Shown piece after piece: positions 50,084-62,170 of a stretch of DNA of 64,000 bases (position 1 is the stretch's first letter; each line of letters starts with the position of its first letter). The translations under genes and the position numbers were made by a program. A model generated the notes under the pieces. It was given only the letters and a program-made list of their open reading frames with translations, made no database searches and was not told the DNA's origin. The DNA is from Microplitis mediator (lineage: Eukaryota > Arthropoda > Insecta > Hymenoptera > Braconidae), in contig NC_079975.1 of assembly GCF_029852145.1 (NCBI RefSeq), positions 1,240,001 through 1,304,000 of the forward strand. Direction: 5' to 3'.

Positions 50084-52220
50084 GGGAAAATAGCCCAGAA
50101 ATTTGTCCTTTACAGCTTTTACTTGATGCCCAAATAAACTTCAGTAAAAAAAAATTTTGTTTATTTCAAGTAAATTTCAGAAATACTTTTCCTAAAAAAA
50201 AGTAAAACTCTTTTCAGAAATGAGATGCATTCGGGCGCCTTTACAGGTGTTTCATTCCGTCGATTAATTTTCTGTTTAAAATAAAATTGAAAACAAGCCG
50301 GAAGTATAAATTTCAATCCCAGTTAGTCTTTACCGTTATAATTGCAGAAAACTCGCTCTATGGCCATAAACCATTTATAAGAAAAAATCTAAAATAAACA
50401 TAAAGTGTATTTCCAGGTCGGTAAAATGATTATAAAAATAGTACGGGTTGCAGTATTTTTCCGGCGTGCACGAAGTGACCGTAGTGGTTATCCGAGATTC
50501 GACGTGGGTAGTTTAGATAAAAGAGAATGATATTCCAAGAACGCTTTCGTCGGTCGTCATGGGACCAATATCCTCCGTTTTCTCTTCAGTTTCAGCCCGA
50601 GCTCGCCATACCAGTCGAACTATCTGAGTAGTATATATAATAGTAAGAAAACCACATCCACCGCGTTAAGCCCTTTTCCTTTCCTGAGAAAACCCATTTT
50701 CCCTCTTATACTCGAGTCTTTTCCCCTCCCTGTCCTCCCTCTCATGTATATATGTATAGTATTTTCTCTTTTCGGTTGCTTACTCGCTCGCTATCCTCAT
50801 CCATTCACCATCGGCTTTCTTTATATGACTCATATCTACTCCACATACACTCATCATCTTATTCCGCCTTTTCCAATGACTTCAGCTTCAGCTCTAGCTC
50901 CAGCTCGAGCGATTTTTTTGCTGTTTGTTATATAACTTTTTTTTCATACATAAATAATAATTACGGAGGTAAATAAAATATTCAAAGTAAAATTAAAAAG
51001 TCATGAATATTTAAAAATATTTACCTGTAAAATAAAATTAAAAAAAAATTTCCGCGAAAAAATTAGAAAATTTTTTTTACAAGTGTATATTTATACTCGA
51101 GTATAACTTTGATAAATTTTCCGAGCTCCAATAAAAAAAGGGTGCATGTTATATGAGAATTACTGGGAGCTCGAACCAAATATAAAGTGAGCAAGCGAGA
51201 GAGAAGTCAAATAACGAGATGTGGATAAAAAAGTATGTGTATGTATATGAACATGGAAAGAAAGAAGCTTGTGTAGAAGCGTCGGTGGATATAAACCAAG
51301 TTAGGATGCCCAACGAAACAGGAAACAGGTCGTGACAAACAACCCTCGTCTGCAGACGAAAATAAAACCAACGTAAAAAGTTAAAAATAAAGTTTTCAGA
51401 ATTTTTTTTTTTTTTTTCAAACTTTTCTTTGTTATTTGGACAAAAAAAAAGGTATCAATAGAAAACTTTTGAGTACACATCAATTTGTAAAGTTATGCAG
51501 AGTTTTGAATAAATGGGTTTTTAAATATTTTTAATTTAAAAATAAATATTCAAATTGGTTTTTAATTATTTTTGGTAAAGGCCAAAGGAGTTTGCAGTTT
51601 TTCTTTTGATTGGATTGTTTAGTATTCGAATAATTTACATTGTCATGGTAAATAATATTCGCTAAAAAAATTTCCTCGATGGAAATGTAACGATCTAATG
51701 AATTCACCGACCGCAAGCCGAAATTTGTACGTTGGAAAACTTCTAAATTTGAATAAACAATTAAAATAATTTAAATTTACAGATACTAATTTCTTTAATT
51801 TTTTAAAAAATTTATCTTTTTGAGTAAGCGGAGCCTCAAAAATTTAAATAAAAATTACTAGGAATTTTTTAATTACTCATTTGAGCGAGAGAAATAAATA
51901 GCGCATCTTAATCCAAAAAGTAGTTGCCCATAGCTAAAAAAAACGGATTAATCCCCAACGAAATGAAATCCAGCGAAGATAAATCTCCGATCCATCTGGC
52001 AATTAAAAAAAGTATTACAATGACAGTTAGTTAGTCAACTAGTTCGACAGTGAGATATATCTCCTTCTCACCCACACGTGAGATAAAGAGCGTGCACTGC
52101 CGCAGTTAAACGATCAATGGCTGCTTTGTAGTATCCGCGAGCGTATCCTACGCCCACTTGTGAACCCGATGAGTTCGGAATACCGTCGCGAGTATTGCAC
52201 ACGCAGGATGCTGCAGAAAT

Positions 52221-52288
52221 ACCAGCAGCAGTACCACCACCAGTACCAGTACCAGTACCAGTACCACCAGCAGCAGTAACAGTAACAG
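52221..52288. repeat. CAG/CAGTAC imperfect repeat
   Basis: ACCAGCAGCAGTACC followed by repeated CAGTAC and ending CAGTAACAG. It generates open frames on both strands, with no exon context. Confidence 0.85.
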
Positions 52289-54316
52289 ACTACATTGGGA
52301 TATATGCGAACCAGGATAATCCCTTTAACGGTATAGGAGTGAAAACGTGGATGAGAAGCGGCTGCCACACCAGCTAGTATCTATTACGCGCAACGTGCTC
52401 GGACTTTTAAAGGCCTTTCCCTTCCTCTGCTGTGTTCTACTACCAACGAGAACCAGCTCACCCTACAGTATAGAGAGAGAATGAGTGGACGTTGATATTC
52501 GACGGGCGTACATTTTGACGTCGAGCTTTTCGTGCGCGAACGACGTCTGTGTATCGCAACCAATATATGATGCATACATATACATATACATATACATGCT
52601 GATGGATATAATATATATATGTGTATGTTTAGCTGATCCAACTGATCCTTTTCCCATTATCCATGTCACATGAGAATGAGCCTGAAAGCTTTATTACCAA
52701 CTAGACCATATCCACCGGATCATTTATATCTCTCGCTACGAATTAATGCTGGTCTTTTCTAGTTGAATCTCTCTGATATGCTTGTGGTATGTATGTATGC
52801 ATGTATCCATATATTTGTGAAGGGGTCTAGGATTCACCACAGGTTGGGCGATATATCAATTGACTTTATCCTACACGATCTACTTGCCGGAATTTTTGTT
52901 ATTTGCTCTGATTTTATTCAGAGACTTCATCACTTTCTGTAATTTCTGGTTTTTTTTTATCATTCGAGTCTATTGTGTGGGAATCAGTCGACGGGATCCA
53001 ATTTGCAGGCTTGTTTCTTTCTGTCTTTCGGCCTATTGAAGATCACCCGGGCAGACTTGAATCTCTATTCAGAGCAAATTGAGCGACTGTGCAAAGCGCT
53101 TACGGTCACTGTATTTAACAGTTTGCTCGGACGGTTTATAATGTGGGATTGGGAAGAAGATTAATAGTTTAGTGTCATTTGGGTAAAAATACAGGCAGGT
53201 ATTGAATTTATGATATGGAAGAAATGTTAAGTGAAAGGGGCTACATTTAGAGCTGTAAGACTGCCCGGAGGCTGTGGATATGCAGGAGGGGCGATAGAGT
53301 TATGGCCAGTATGAAACCTCTGGCAAATGATGCACGCGTACGTGACTAGAGTTAACTTGAGCTTGCAGCAGTCCGTAACCCCCAGCTATCAGCCTCCGGT
53401 ATCAGTTCATATTTTATCGCCTTTCCTAGACCCTGACGCTGTAGAACCAAACCGGGATATTGATATGGATCCAAAAATATTGACTCTGATTTTTTAACTC
53501 GGTTGTAAAATTTTAAAGCTCTAAAAATGCGAGATTATCAAGACGGGCTGAGTTTAAAACTGAGCAAAAAATATGTAAAAGTATTTTGACAAAAGAAGGG
53601 AAGTTATAAAAGGGGTCGTAATTTTATGGTAAAGGTACAAAAGAAGTAAAATTGATCCTTTTTTTTAATCGTCACTGGGATGGTGTCCAATAATAGGAAT
53701 GGATTTAAATGAAAGGTAAAACCAGCATAATAATACGGATGTCGGTTTTATTCTGATGAATAATGCTGATGTATTCAATCAAGAAAGTCTGATGGCGTAA
53801 GGCGTAATCTAGTGAAATGGTGAGCTAGCTAGGCGCCTGCATTGGGTTCTGGGGTGTCAGGGAACAAGAAACCCTGCACGGGCTGCGGCTACACCAGGAA
53901 GGATCCGAACTACATCTATATAGAGATATGTATATGATAGACGGTAAAAGCAGGATAGGAGCGAGCACGTAATACCTCTGGGTAGAAAGCGTTATGGCAG
54001 ACATATTGGATCATCATGGCTGGATACGATACAATCAGAATTCCACCCCCGTCGCGAATACCTCTCACTCTAGGATAGTACTGCAGCTACTAGTGTTTTC
54101 AAGCAATGTACTATCCAAGTGCGTTTCTCTATTAAATTTCTTGCAACGTAACTTCCAAGACAATGGCTGAATCATTTTACAAATACACCGGCGTGTAAGT
54201 TAATTGATCCTGAATTGCTTTAGATTAACATTGATTTTGCGTCTTTGCATATTAATATTAAGAGAAAACACAAGATACCGGTGAAATAACTCTACTGCCA
54301 CCTTAGTCGGGAGCTT

Positions 54317-55158
54317 CCCGAGTCGAAAATTAGAGCCCATTTAGAGCCTTCTAAAGTCGGACCTATTTCGGACTTGGAGGCTCTAAATAGAGTCTGTTTC
54401 TATGTTAAATTAGGTCCGATTTTGGTCCCTGAAGTGCTACAAATTTCCGTTTTCGGCGCTTGCGGGCTTAATCTAGGATCTGATGAAAATTAAAATTAGG
54501 TCCGATTTAGGGCCTGTACGCCCTAGTTTATTGTAATAATAATAATATTAATAATTATAATATTAATAATAGTAACATTAATAATAATACTCATATTATT
54601 AATATCATTAGCATGATTAATATTGTGATTAATAATAATCTATGTTACTCTAGGTTTTTTTTATACTTACAATGCTTAAAATGATTGCAATTAAAATTAT
54701 CAAAATATATAGCTAATGCTGTTAATAGTTTAATTTTTTATAATAATCAACAACTCCTAAAGACGTCAGATGACTAATCTTATCGTCAATTTTAGCGCTA
54801 GATTCTGTAATAAATAAAAAAATTATTATATGTAATGAATAAATAATTAATCACTGTGACTGCTGAATTTAATTTCAATATAATTCAATATTAATAAATT
54901 TCGTTGCATGTCAAAAAATAATGCTTACAATTAATTTTAAAAAATTTTAAACTTTTTTTATCATCACAAATTATTTAATTATAATGAATCGAAATTTATT
55001 ACGGGACTAATATTGTCGGACTTGAAGGCTCAAAATCGGACCTGTCAGTGAATGTTAGGACCTCTGGGTTCTAAATCGGAGCTACAGGACTACAGGGCTC
55101 TAAATCGGATCTATTCAGGGCTAGAGGGACCTATATAGGCTCTAAATTTCGACTCGGG
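54317..55158. mobile_element. Inverted-repeat element with GGCTCTAAATCGGACC motifs
   Basis: Left end CCCGAGTCGAAAATTAGAGC and right end GGCTCTAAATTTCGACTCGG are inverted copies. On both sides the interior repeats TCTAAATCGGA, GGACCTATTT, AGGTCCGATTT and GGCTCTAAAT. The centre (about 54525-54985) is AT-rich with AAT triplet runs. The terminal CCCGAGTCGAAA is the same as in 2309-2873. Confidence 0.75.
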
Positions 55159-56093
55159 TTTGCGTGTTTACCCTCGCCTCAAAATTTTCACTCTCCCACT
55201 CGCACTAAACCTTTAAAAAGAAGACAGTCCAATCAATGCCCGTAAGGGTTTTTCGGCTCAATTTAATTTAATATCCATAAAAAATAATGAAATTTCATTG
55301 GCGTCCGTCAGTCGGGTCAATTGTATGTAGACACGATACCTCTAAAAAAAATGAATTAATACACTCGATTTTTTTTCATTGACTTCTGAACTACATACGA
55401 GAGAACCCTATAAAATATCTTTACTCTAATTACTTCCGTTTAATTACAATACATGTATATTAGCAGAGCAAGACTGGCAATCTGAGACATTTATTTTATT
55501 TTCTTCGTGTCTGTTTGTTATTTAGCACTGGCCTCAAGGCGCTTATTTATAAACTTTTGTTTAATGTCAGTTTCATTTGAAAAATAATGCTATTAAATAA
55601 TGAAAAGTAAGAGAAAAATAATTTATTATTTATTTTTAATAATTTATATTCCATGTGCATTATGCTCGGGATGTAAAATAAAAAGTATCGGTAAAGTAAA
55701 AGCATGTTGCGATACTCGAGAGAAATACCAGAGTAGTAAAATATTCTCTCGTTGTATACAACTATAAAGAGCGCGGAGAGTGATGGAAGAAAATAAAACG
55801 AATGCTAAGTGGCATCAGCTATGTGGTGAGAATATACAGATAAAACCACCAGTATCTACAAATACTAAATATATATACATATATCTACATAAAATGAAAA
55901 ATAAAAAAAAACTATTTTTTTGCTACAGATGAAATGAAACTAGTTTATAAATAAATCACGCACTACTTAAAAGACATCTCCACTCAGTCTGAGTTTTTAG
56001 TGTGAAATGTGTGCGCTGAAGTTTCCTCAAGTACTCAGACGCCCCCTGAGGCAGAATTTTGAATCACGCGTATGTCTAAGTGGTCTAAGCTGT

Positions 56094-56803
56094 TACACTG
56101 TAAATAATCACCGGGGTAAGTCCAAGCGGTGTAGGTGTTAAAATCGGCGGTGTTAAATTTCAACACCGAAAGCGGTGTGAAAATAACGCCGCCACCGGTG
56201 TAAATATTCTGTACCGGTGTTAAAATAACGCCGCCACCGGTGTAAATATTCTAGACCGGTGCTAAAAAAAATTCTCCGGTGTTAAAATAACGCCGCCATC
56301 GGTGTAAATATTCTGTACCGGTGTTAAAATAACGCCGCCACCGGTGTAAATATTCTAGACCGGTGTTAAAATAACGCCGTCGCGAGTGTAGATATTATTT
56401 ACCGGTGTTAAAATATTTTACTTTGTGAATATTTTTACTTACTCGATCACTATACTTGTTAATAAATGATATATTTTATTAATTTTCATAAAGAACTGAC
56501 ATTTTTTGTGTTTTATAATCTTTAAAGTTAAAACTCCAAGCGGACGCAGTTTACCCTGCTTTTACACCGGTATTACTCCGCTTTTACACCGATTACCCCG
56601 CTTTTACACCGATATTACTCCGCTTTTACACCGGTTACCCCGCTTTTACACCGATTTTACTCCGCTTTTACACCTGTTACCCCGATTTAACACCGGTATT
56701 TTTAACACCGGTGAATTACTCCTCCTACACCGGTGTAATTTTATTTTAACATCGGGCGGAGTTAAAATGAGTCCATTTTTAACACCGCTCTTTTTACAGT
56801 GTA
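56094..56803 (+). mobile_element. ACCGGT-array DNA element, copy H (long left array)
   Basis: Starts TACACTGTAAATAATCACC and ends CTCTTTTTACAGTGTA with TA on both sides. The left array is the longest here: about six units of ACCGGTGTTAAAATAACGCC + GCCACCGGTGTAAATATTCT, with GTACC and TAGACC versions alternating. The right array is short (about six units). It is the mirror image of copies D and F in array lengths. Confidence 0.93.
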
Positions 56804-58236
56804 TGGACTCGAAATATTGAATTATTTTTTATCCCAATAAAATCTGACGATAAATTGAATATTAAATATTTCCAGATCCCCGGGTGCAATAAGCAGTTTT
56901 AGCTCTGGATGCGGGTGGGAAATAATTCACACATGAATAAACGTCATCATTTCTTGCACGCGTTGTGAAAAATTTTATTCCTGGCGCACAAACTGTTTGA
57001 CGGCGGGAGATTTTTTTATTAGATCCCATTGTCTTGTTGTTAATTTAAACGGCTGTCGTTCATGCGTCAATAATTTATAATAAAGTATTTCAGAGGTACG
57101 GTTTAAATTGACGTTAACTGCCGATTAATTATGTCGTTAATTTAATTTATTTATTAATATATTATTTTAAATGCATGAGGTAGAGCTGATTCATTAAATT
57201 GACGTCAGTCTGGTGTGAATTTTAGCTCTCGAGAGTTCGTACGTCTGAGTGGCAGTCTTTGAAAATATTTATGTCCAAGGGCACTGCGTTGACGAGAATC
57301 ACGAGGATGTATAGCTACGGCTCGTAAAAAACATTAACGCGAAATAAAAATAATTTCAAGTATATGACGGCTGAGAGGGCGACGTTACCAACACAACTCA
57401 TCAGAAGTTTTCTCAATTGCTACAGCCCACATGTACGTGTCACTTATTTATGATGAATAATAAAATTTATGCCGCGGAATAAATTCATTTAATTTTTATA
57501 TTTAAAGTAACGTTAATAAGAATTTATGCTGCCCGAATTTCAATGGCTGTAGATTAATAAAAAAAGTTTAATTTATATTGTTTTATAATTTATCGAGTGG
57601 CTTTGTGGAGTACGAGAGCATCTATGGATTATTTATTCATATAGATAATTTATAAATCATTAATCACTGGTAATTGTGGGAATTTTCCGCGAGTTGTATA
57701 TGTGTATATTTTCACAATGGGCTTAGTAGCTTTCAAATTTAAATTTATTAATTAAATATGTTATTAATTTATTTTAATTAAAATGAATTAATTTTTATTT
57801 ATTCGATTTAATTTTTGTGATTTCGGGCAATTATTTAATTAGTCAAAAGTATCACAAGCATATTAAAGACAGTGGGGGGTAAGTTAGTAACCTAGGGTAA
57901 GATGATTTTCAAAATTCATTTTCTGCTGAAATTCATAATTATGTCGTCAGAAAATAGGATAGTGTAGAAATTGGAAGCGATTATGGATTTTATTTTCATT
58001 TGAATTCATTTCGTCACTCGAAGTTTCCGAGTTTTAAAAAAAATCACTCTGTATATGAAATAAATACAGAGTTTGTCTTCCCAGGAAAGTGATTTTGGGG
58101 TGATCTATTTTTTATTTCAATCCTTATTCGCTTCAATTCGGAGTTTTAATATTAAAATAAACTTCTTTAAGTGAATTTCACTTCGAAAGGATTTAATAAA
58201 TAAACAGTCATCCGCTCCGCATTCACTCCACTAATT

Positions 58237-58249
58237 TTTTACAGTGTAA
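58237..58249. repeat. Solo TTTTTTACAGTGTA terminus
   Basis: The sequence equals the terminal repeat of the ACCGGT family, but the upstream DNA (TCCGCATTCACTCCACT) has no ACCGGT units and no partner end was found nearby. It may be the end of a different family that shares the same transposase signal. Confidence 0.4.
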
Positions 58250-58261
58250 CAATTAATTAGT

Positions 58262-58646
58262 CCCTGATTAAACAACTGAATTCGACCGAATTAAAAATTT
58301 TAATTCTGTTATATTCTGTCGAATTCTGCAAAACAGAATTCAACTGAATTGAAAATTTGAATTTGAATTGAACAGAATAAAACCGATTTAAAAATTTCAA
58401 ATTCGTTTTAATTCAGTTTAATTCGGATTCAGAAACAGAAATTGGAGAATTGTTTTCGAATTAATCAGAATTAAACCGAATAGAATTATTTAAATTCGTT
58501 TTAATTTGGACAAATTCTGGTTTTCCTGCCGAATTAGACAGAATTCATTTTTAAGTTAGGTACCGAATTAACAGAATTTATCTGAATTAAATAGAATTAA
58601 AAATTTAATTCTGTTAAATTCGATCGAATTCAGTTATTTAATCAGG
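58262..58646. mobile_element. Inverted-repeat element filled with GAATTC/CAGAATT motifs
   Basis: Ends CCTGATTAAACAACTGAATT and AATTCAGTTATTTAATCAGG are imperfect inverted repeats that extend about 45 bp (CGACCGAATT versus AATTCGATCG next to them). The interior is almost wholly variations of ACAGAATTAAA, GAATTCAAC and TTTAATTCTGT. It lies 13 bp after the solo terminus at 58237-58249. Confidence 0.75.
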
Positions 58647-60378
58647 CGTTTGTTTTTAAACTATAATATAAATTTATTTTGAATGTCAATTTGAATAAAT
58701 TAAAAAATAAATATTTTTACTTATATAAAATTGGAGTTAATTTTTTAGGATTAAATTTGTTCACAAAAAAAAAAATTATTTAAATAAAAATAAATTAATG
58801 GTCTAAGTATATTACGTTTGTCTCAATCTCTATACAGCATTTTGTTCCTTTTTTTTTCATTATTTGTTCCGGAGTGAAAAAAGTTTCCTACATTTACGTA
58901 ATATCCGTGTCCCGGTCTTACGACGGAATTAACGGTTTCACCGCGACTTTTTCCTATATCAAGTTTTCTCCGAGCACGTTTACATTTTTTCTTTTTGCTG
59001 TACGCTACCGCTGCTACTGGTGCTCTTTTTTACTACATAGTCTATGTATATATGTATATATGTATATAGATATAAGAGTGAGCTTTTTTGCAGAGTATAA
59101 CCTGAGGCGCAAAGACAAAACTGCCAACAGTCAAGTGGAAGAAAAATCACGTATCAGCTTGTCGTGGTTAACTTTAGATAACTCACCTCCATCAAAAGTA
59201 CTTTAAACTTTAATATAAAGAAATAATAATAAAAAGTAACATAAACATTATGCTAACTCAAATTAATCTCTTGTTTCGTTGCTTTTTGTCACAATAAAAT
59301 TCAATGTCTTTTTTTTTATTTTCAATAGTTTTGAAAATTTTTTTATTATAAATATTAAAATCTCATTATAGATTAGTTCGATATGAGCGAAATGAAATGT
59401 AGAGTTAATTAAAATTTAAAAAAATAATTTACGCGGTAATTAAAATATTTATATAAACAAATTATTCTCTAAGGAACGTCGTGTCCCAGTCTAGATTATA
59501 AGTAAATATATACTGTGATTCAAATGAAACAAAAAATGAATAAATAAAAAAAAATATATTGCCGGGAAATGACAGCGACATACAAGAGTATATAGAAATA
59601 AACGGAAATGTCGAGAAAAATCAGTCGGACGTAGGAATTGAAAAATATAAAACGTAAAATGGCATACAGAGAAAATTCAACAGCATCACATCAGCCAGAA
59701 GCAGAAGCAGCAGCACCACCAGAGGCTGAACCAGTAGTTTTACTAGTATATTCAACTGCGTAGTGTTCAATGAGTCGATATATACGCACGAATGATTTCC
59801 TTTTATACTTATCAAGACGACGAAAAATAAAATTCTAATGCCAACTGACGGTTCACTATTTTTCTACTTAAGCAAAAAAAAAGAAAAGGAACTTAACATT
59901 TGTTGTTTACTTTCAGAATTTTCTTTAGACATTCCGTGTCGTGAAAATTTTCTTTCAGGAAAATCATTGCAAAAATGAAGGAATACTTCACGAGCGAAAG
60001 ACTTAAACATTTACAGAAATTACTGAAAAATAATTTTTAACACTCGGATAACGGAGTTCATAAAATTATTGTTTGAAGTTCGGCATTGTTTTGTTGGCTA
60101 GAGAGTAGAGTATTTTAACAATTTTCAACAGCAGTTTTAATTTTATTTTATTACGAAATGTGTATTGAAACAATGCACTTTATGGAACTGTTGTAAAAGC
60201 GTAATAAAACTTTTACAATACTATTTACTAATTTTACGAACCACAAATTTAAATAATTTCAGCCTAAATTACGTTATTAACTCACTCAAAAACTTAAAGT
60301 ACTATAACTATTTTTGAAATTGATGAAATTACACTTTAAAATTCATTTTATCAAAAATTTTTATAGAGATATTTTTTA

Positions 60379-60595
60379 GGAAATTTAATTGCCTACAAAA
60401 AATGTCTGAGATAAAATTACTCTAGGACAAGCAGTTAAGAAGTTACAGGCATTTAAAGATTAATAATGATCAAAAATTGTTATCTATATATACCAAAATT
60501 TGGATCGTCTCTAACTTTTAAACTAATTATCCTACGGTAATTTTACCAGAGACCTTTTTTGTAACCCATAAAATTTCCTACAAAATATAATTACA
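60379..60595. repeat. Inverted pair related to the 197-bp repeat at 6 kb
   Basis: The segment at 60379-60450 (GCCTACAAAAAATGTCTGAG, then GTAAAATTAC-like, TAGGACAAGCAGTTAAGAAG) is matched by the reverse complement of 60503-60595 (GTTACAAAAAAGGTCTCTGG, TAAAATTACCGTAGGATAAT). Both follow the ACAAAAAA-GTC ... GTAG ... AGTTT order of the units at 6065-6600. They look like two head-to-head units of the same old repeat family. Confidence 0.5.
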
Positions 60596-61716
60596 AAATT
60601 TTTCTGTAAAATCAATAGTTTCGCTTCTATCAGCAATAATCAAAGTAAGTCGACCAATTATAGATTCAAATTTCTTTCATAATCATTCTACCCGAAGTAT
60701 ATTGTCGGCTGTCCTTTATTGTAATGATTTTTACACTGGCAATAAATTTGATTGAAATTAACCATTGACTTTTTTTTGAAAAATGCAAAAAATAATTTAA
60801 AATATCCCATATAAAAATAATGTTGATACATAAGAGTGAAAATCACCCTCATCTCTATAAACTTGAAAACATCATCCGTCCATGTCGTCTGATCATTTCG
60901 CAGAAGAACATTTGCGATGAAAAAATGCTGGGATTAAAGTGACAAATTTACAATGGATGTGATAACAAAAAATTATTAATAGCAGGTTTACTTTACACTA
61001 TCTTCCTTTTTCATATTTACTTTTTTCTTTTCCTTTTTTTTTTGTGTTGTGTTGCTATTACTGTTATGATTATCATTGTTATACTTTTTTGTAGTACATA
61101 AGATGTTTGAAATATTTCTTTTGACGTTGATCCATCTGCATTGTTCCTATCTCACCCTAGTGGACACATTTTTTCCCTCACTCCACTACACTTTTTATGT
61201 TCGCTTTACTTCTGTTTTAGAGTAGACCTGAATAACAAAGCGGAAGGATTAACAATGCCAGATGTACAGGGACTAACTTTGAATAGACCGAACCATTGTA
61301 ACCATTTCTATATATAAATATATATTTTTATATCACAGTTATTATTTTTAGTGTTTTTTTACCGGCTACTCAAATATTATTTTGCCCAATCTTGTCACTT
61401 TAATTAAATTAATAACCTTTTTTTTATGTGACGCTAGAAATATTTCAAAATAAATTTATAAAAGCTTTGACATTTTCAAATAACAATAATTTGTGATTAT
61501 ATTTAAAACCTGGTAGACATCTGACAAGTGATATGAGCTTATAAATTCTGTCAGCTGCAGTTTTTCCCGGTGATTATTCAAATAATTATTTAACTAAAGC
61601 TACGGTGATTAATAATTAATTAATTGCCTTCAATTATCAAGAAATGAAGGCAATTTATTTTTAAATCTCCAATAATGGCAACTGTAACTACTAATAGTTG
61701 AATTGAAAATAAAGTA

Positions 61717-62170
61717 ATCCGGGAAAATGAGACACTACTTCGATGGATACTTTTTTTTAATAGAAAATTTTTTTTTTATTTTGTTGAATTATTATCGTGC
61801 CTTTTGGGAAATCAAAAGAAATCGAATTTGTGGGATAAAATAAATCACAATAAAAAAAAATTTTTTTTCACTTCGTCTCGGAACTAAAGTTCATTTCGAT
61901 AATTTAATTTATTAATTAGAAAATAATCAACAAAATTAATGAATAAAAGTTTAAAAATTTTATTAAACTTTTTTTTAGTGGCTCATTTTACTCCAGCCAA
62001 ATTTTATTTCTGTGGTCCATAATTTTAAAAAATGACTCGAATAAAAAAAAATTTACTTAAAATTCTGGTGGTCAAATGATCTATGGTCAACTTGCCTCAT
62101 AGTCCCCTAACATCATAAGCATTGAGAATATTTTTTTTTTTTGTTAAGTAGTCCCATTTCACCCCGGGTA
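61717..62170. mobile_element. Possible degenerate MITE (CCGGG..AATGAGAC ends)
   Basis: Left ATCCGGGAAAATGAGACAC and, inverted, right ACCCGGGGTGAAATGGGAC share spaced matches. The interior has repeated TGGTCAAATGATC / TGGTCAACTTG and long T- and A-runs. Similar GGGCAAAATGGG-type fragments occur at 63485 and 5197. Boundaries are uncertain. Confidence 0.35.

Noticed and set aside
59185..59215. Minus-strand peptide KVLLMEG in front of a consensus GTGAGT, considered as the end of the PDZ exon
   Set aside because: The phase does not fit: the exon at 44010 needs a single leftover base, and in that phase a TAA lies 16 bases upstream. No PDZ sequence precedes it.
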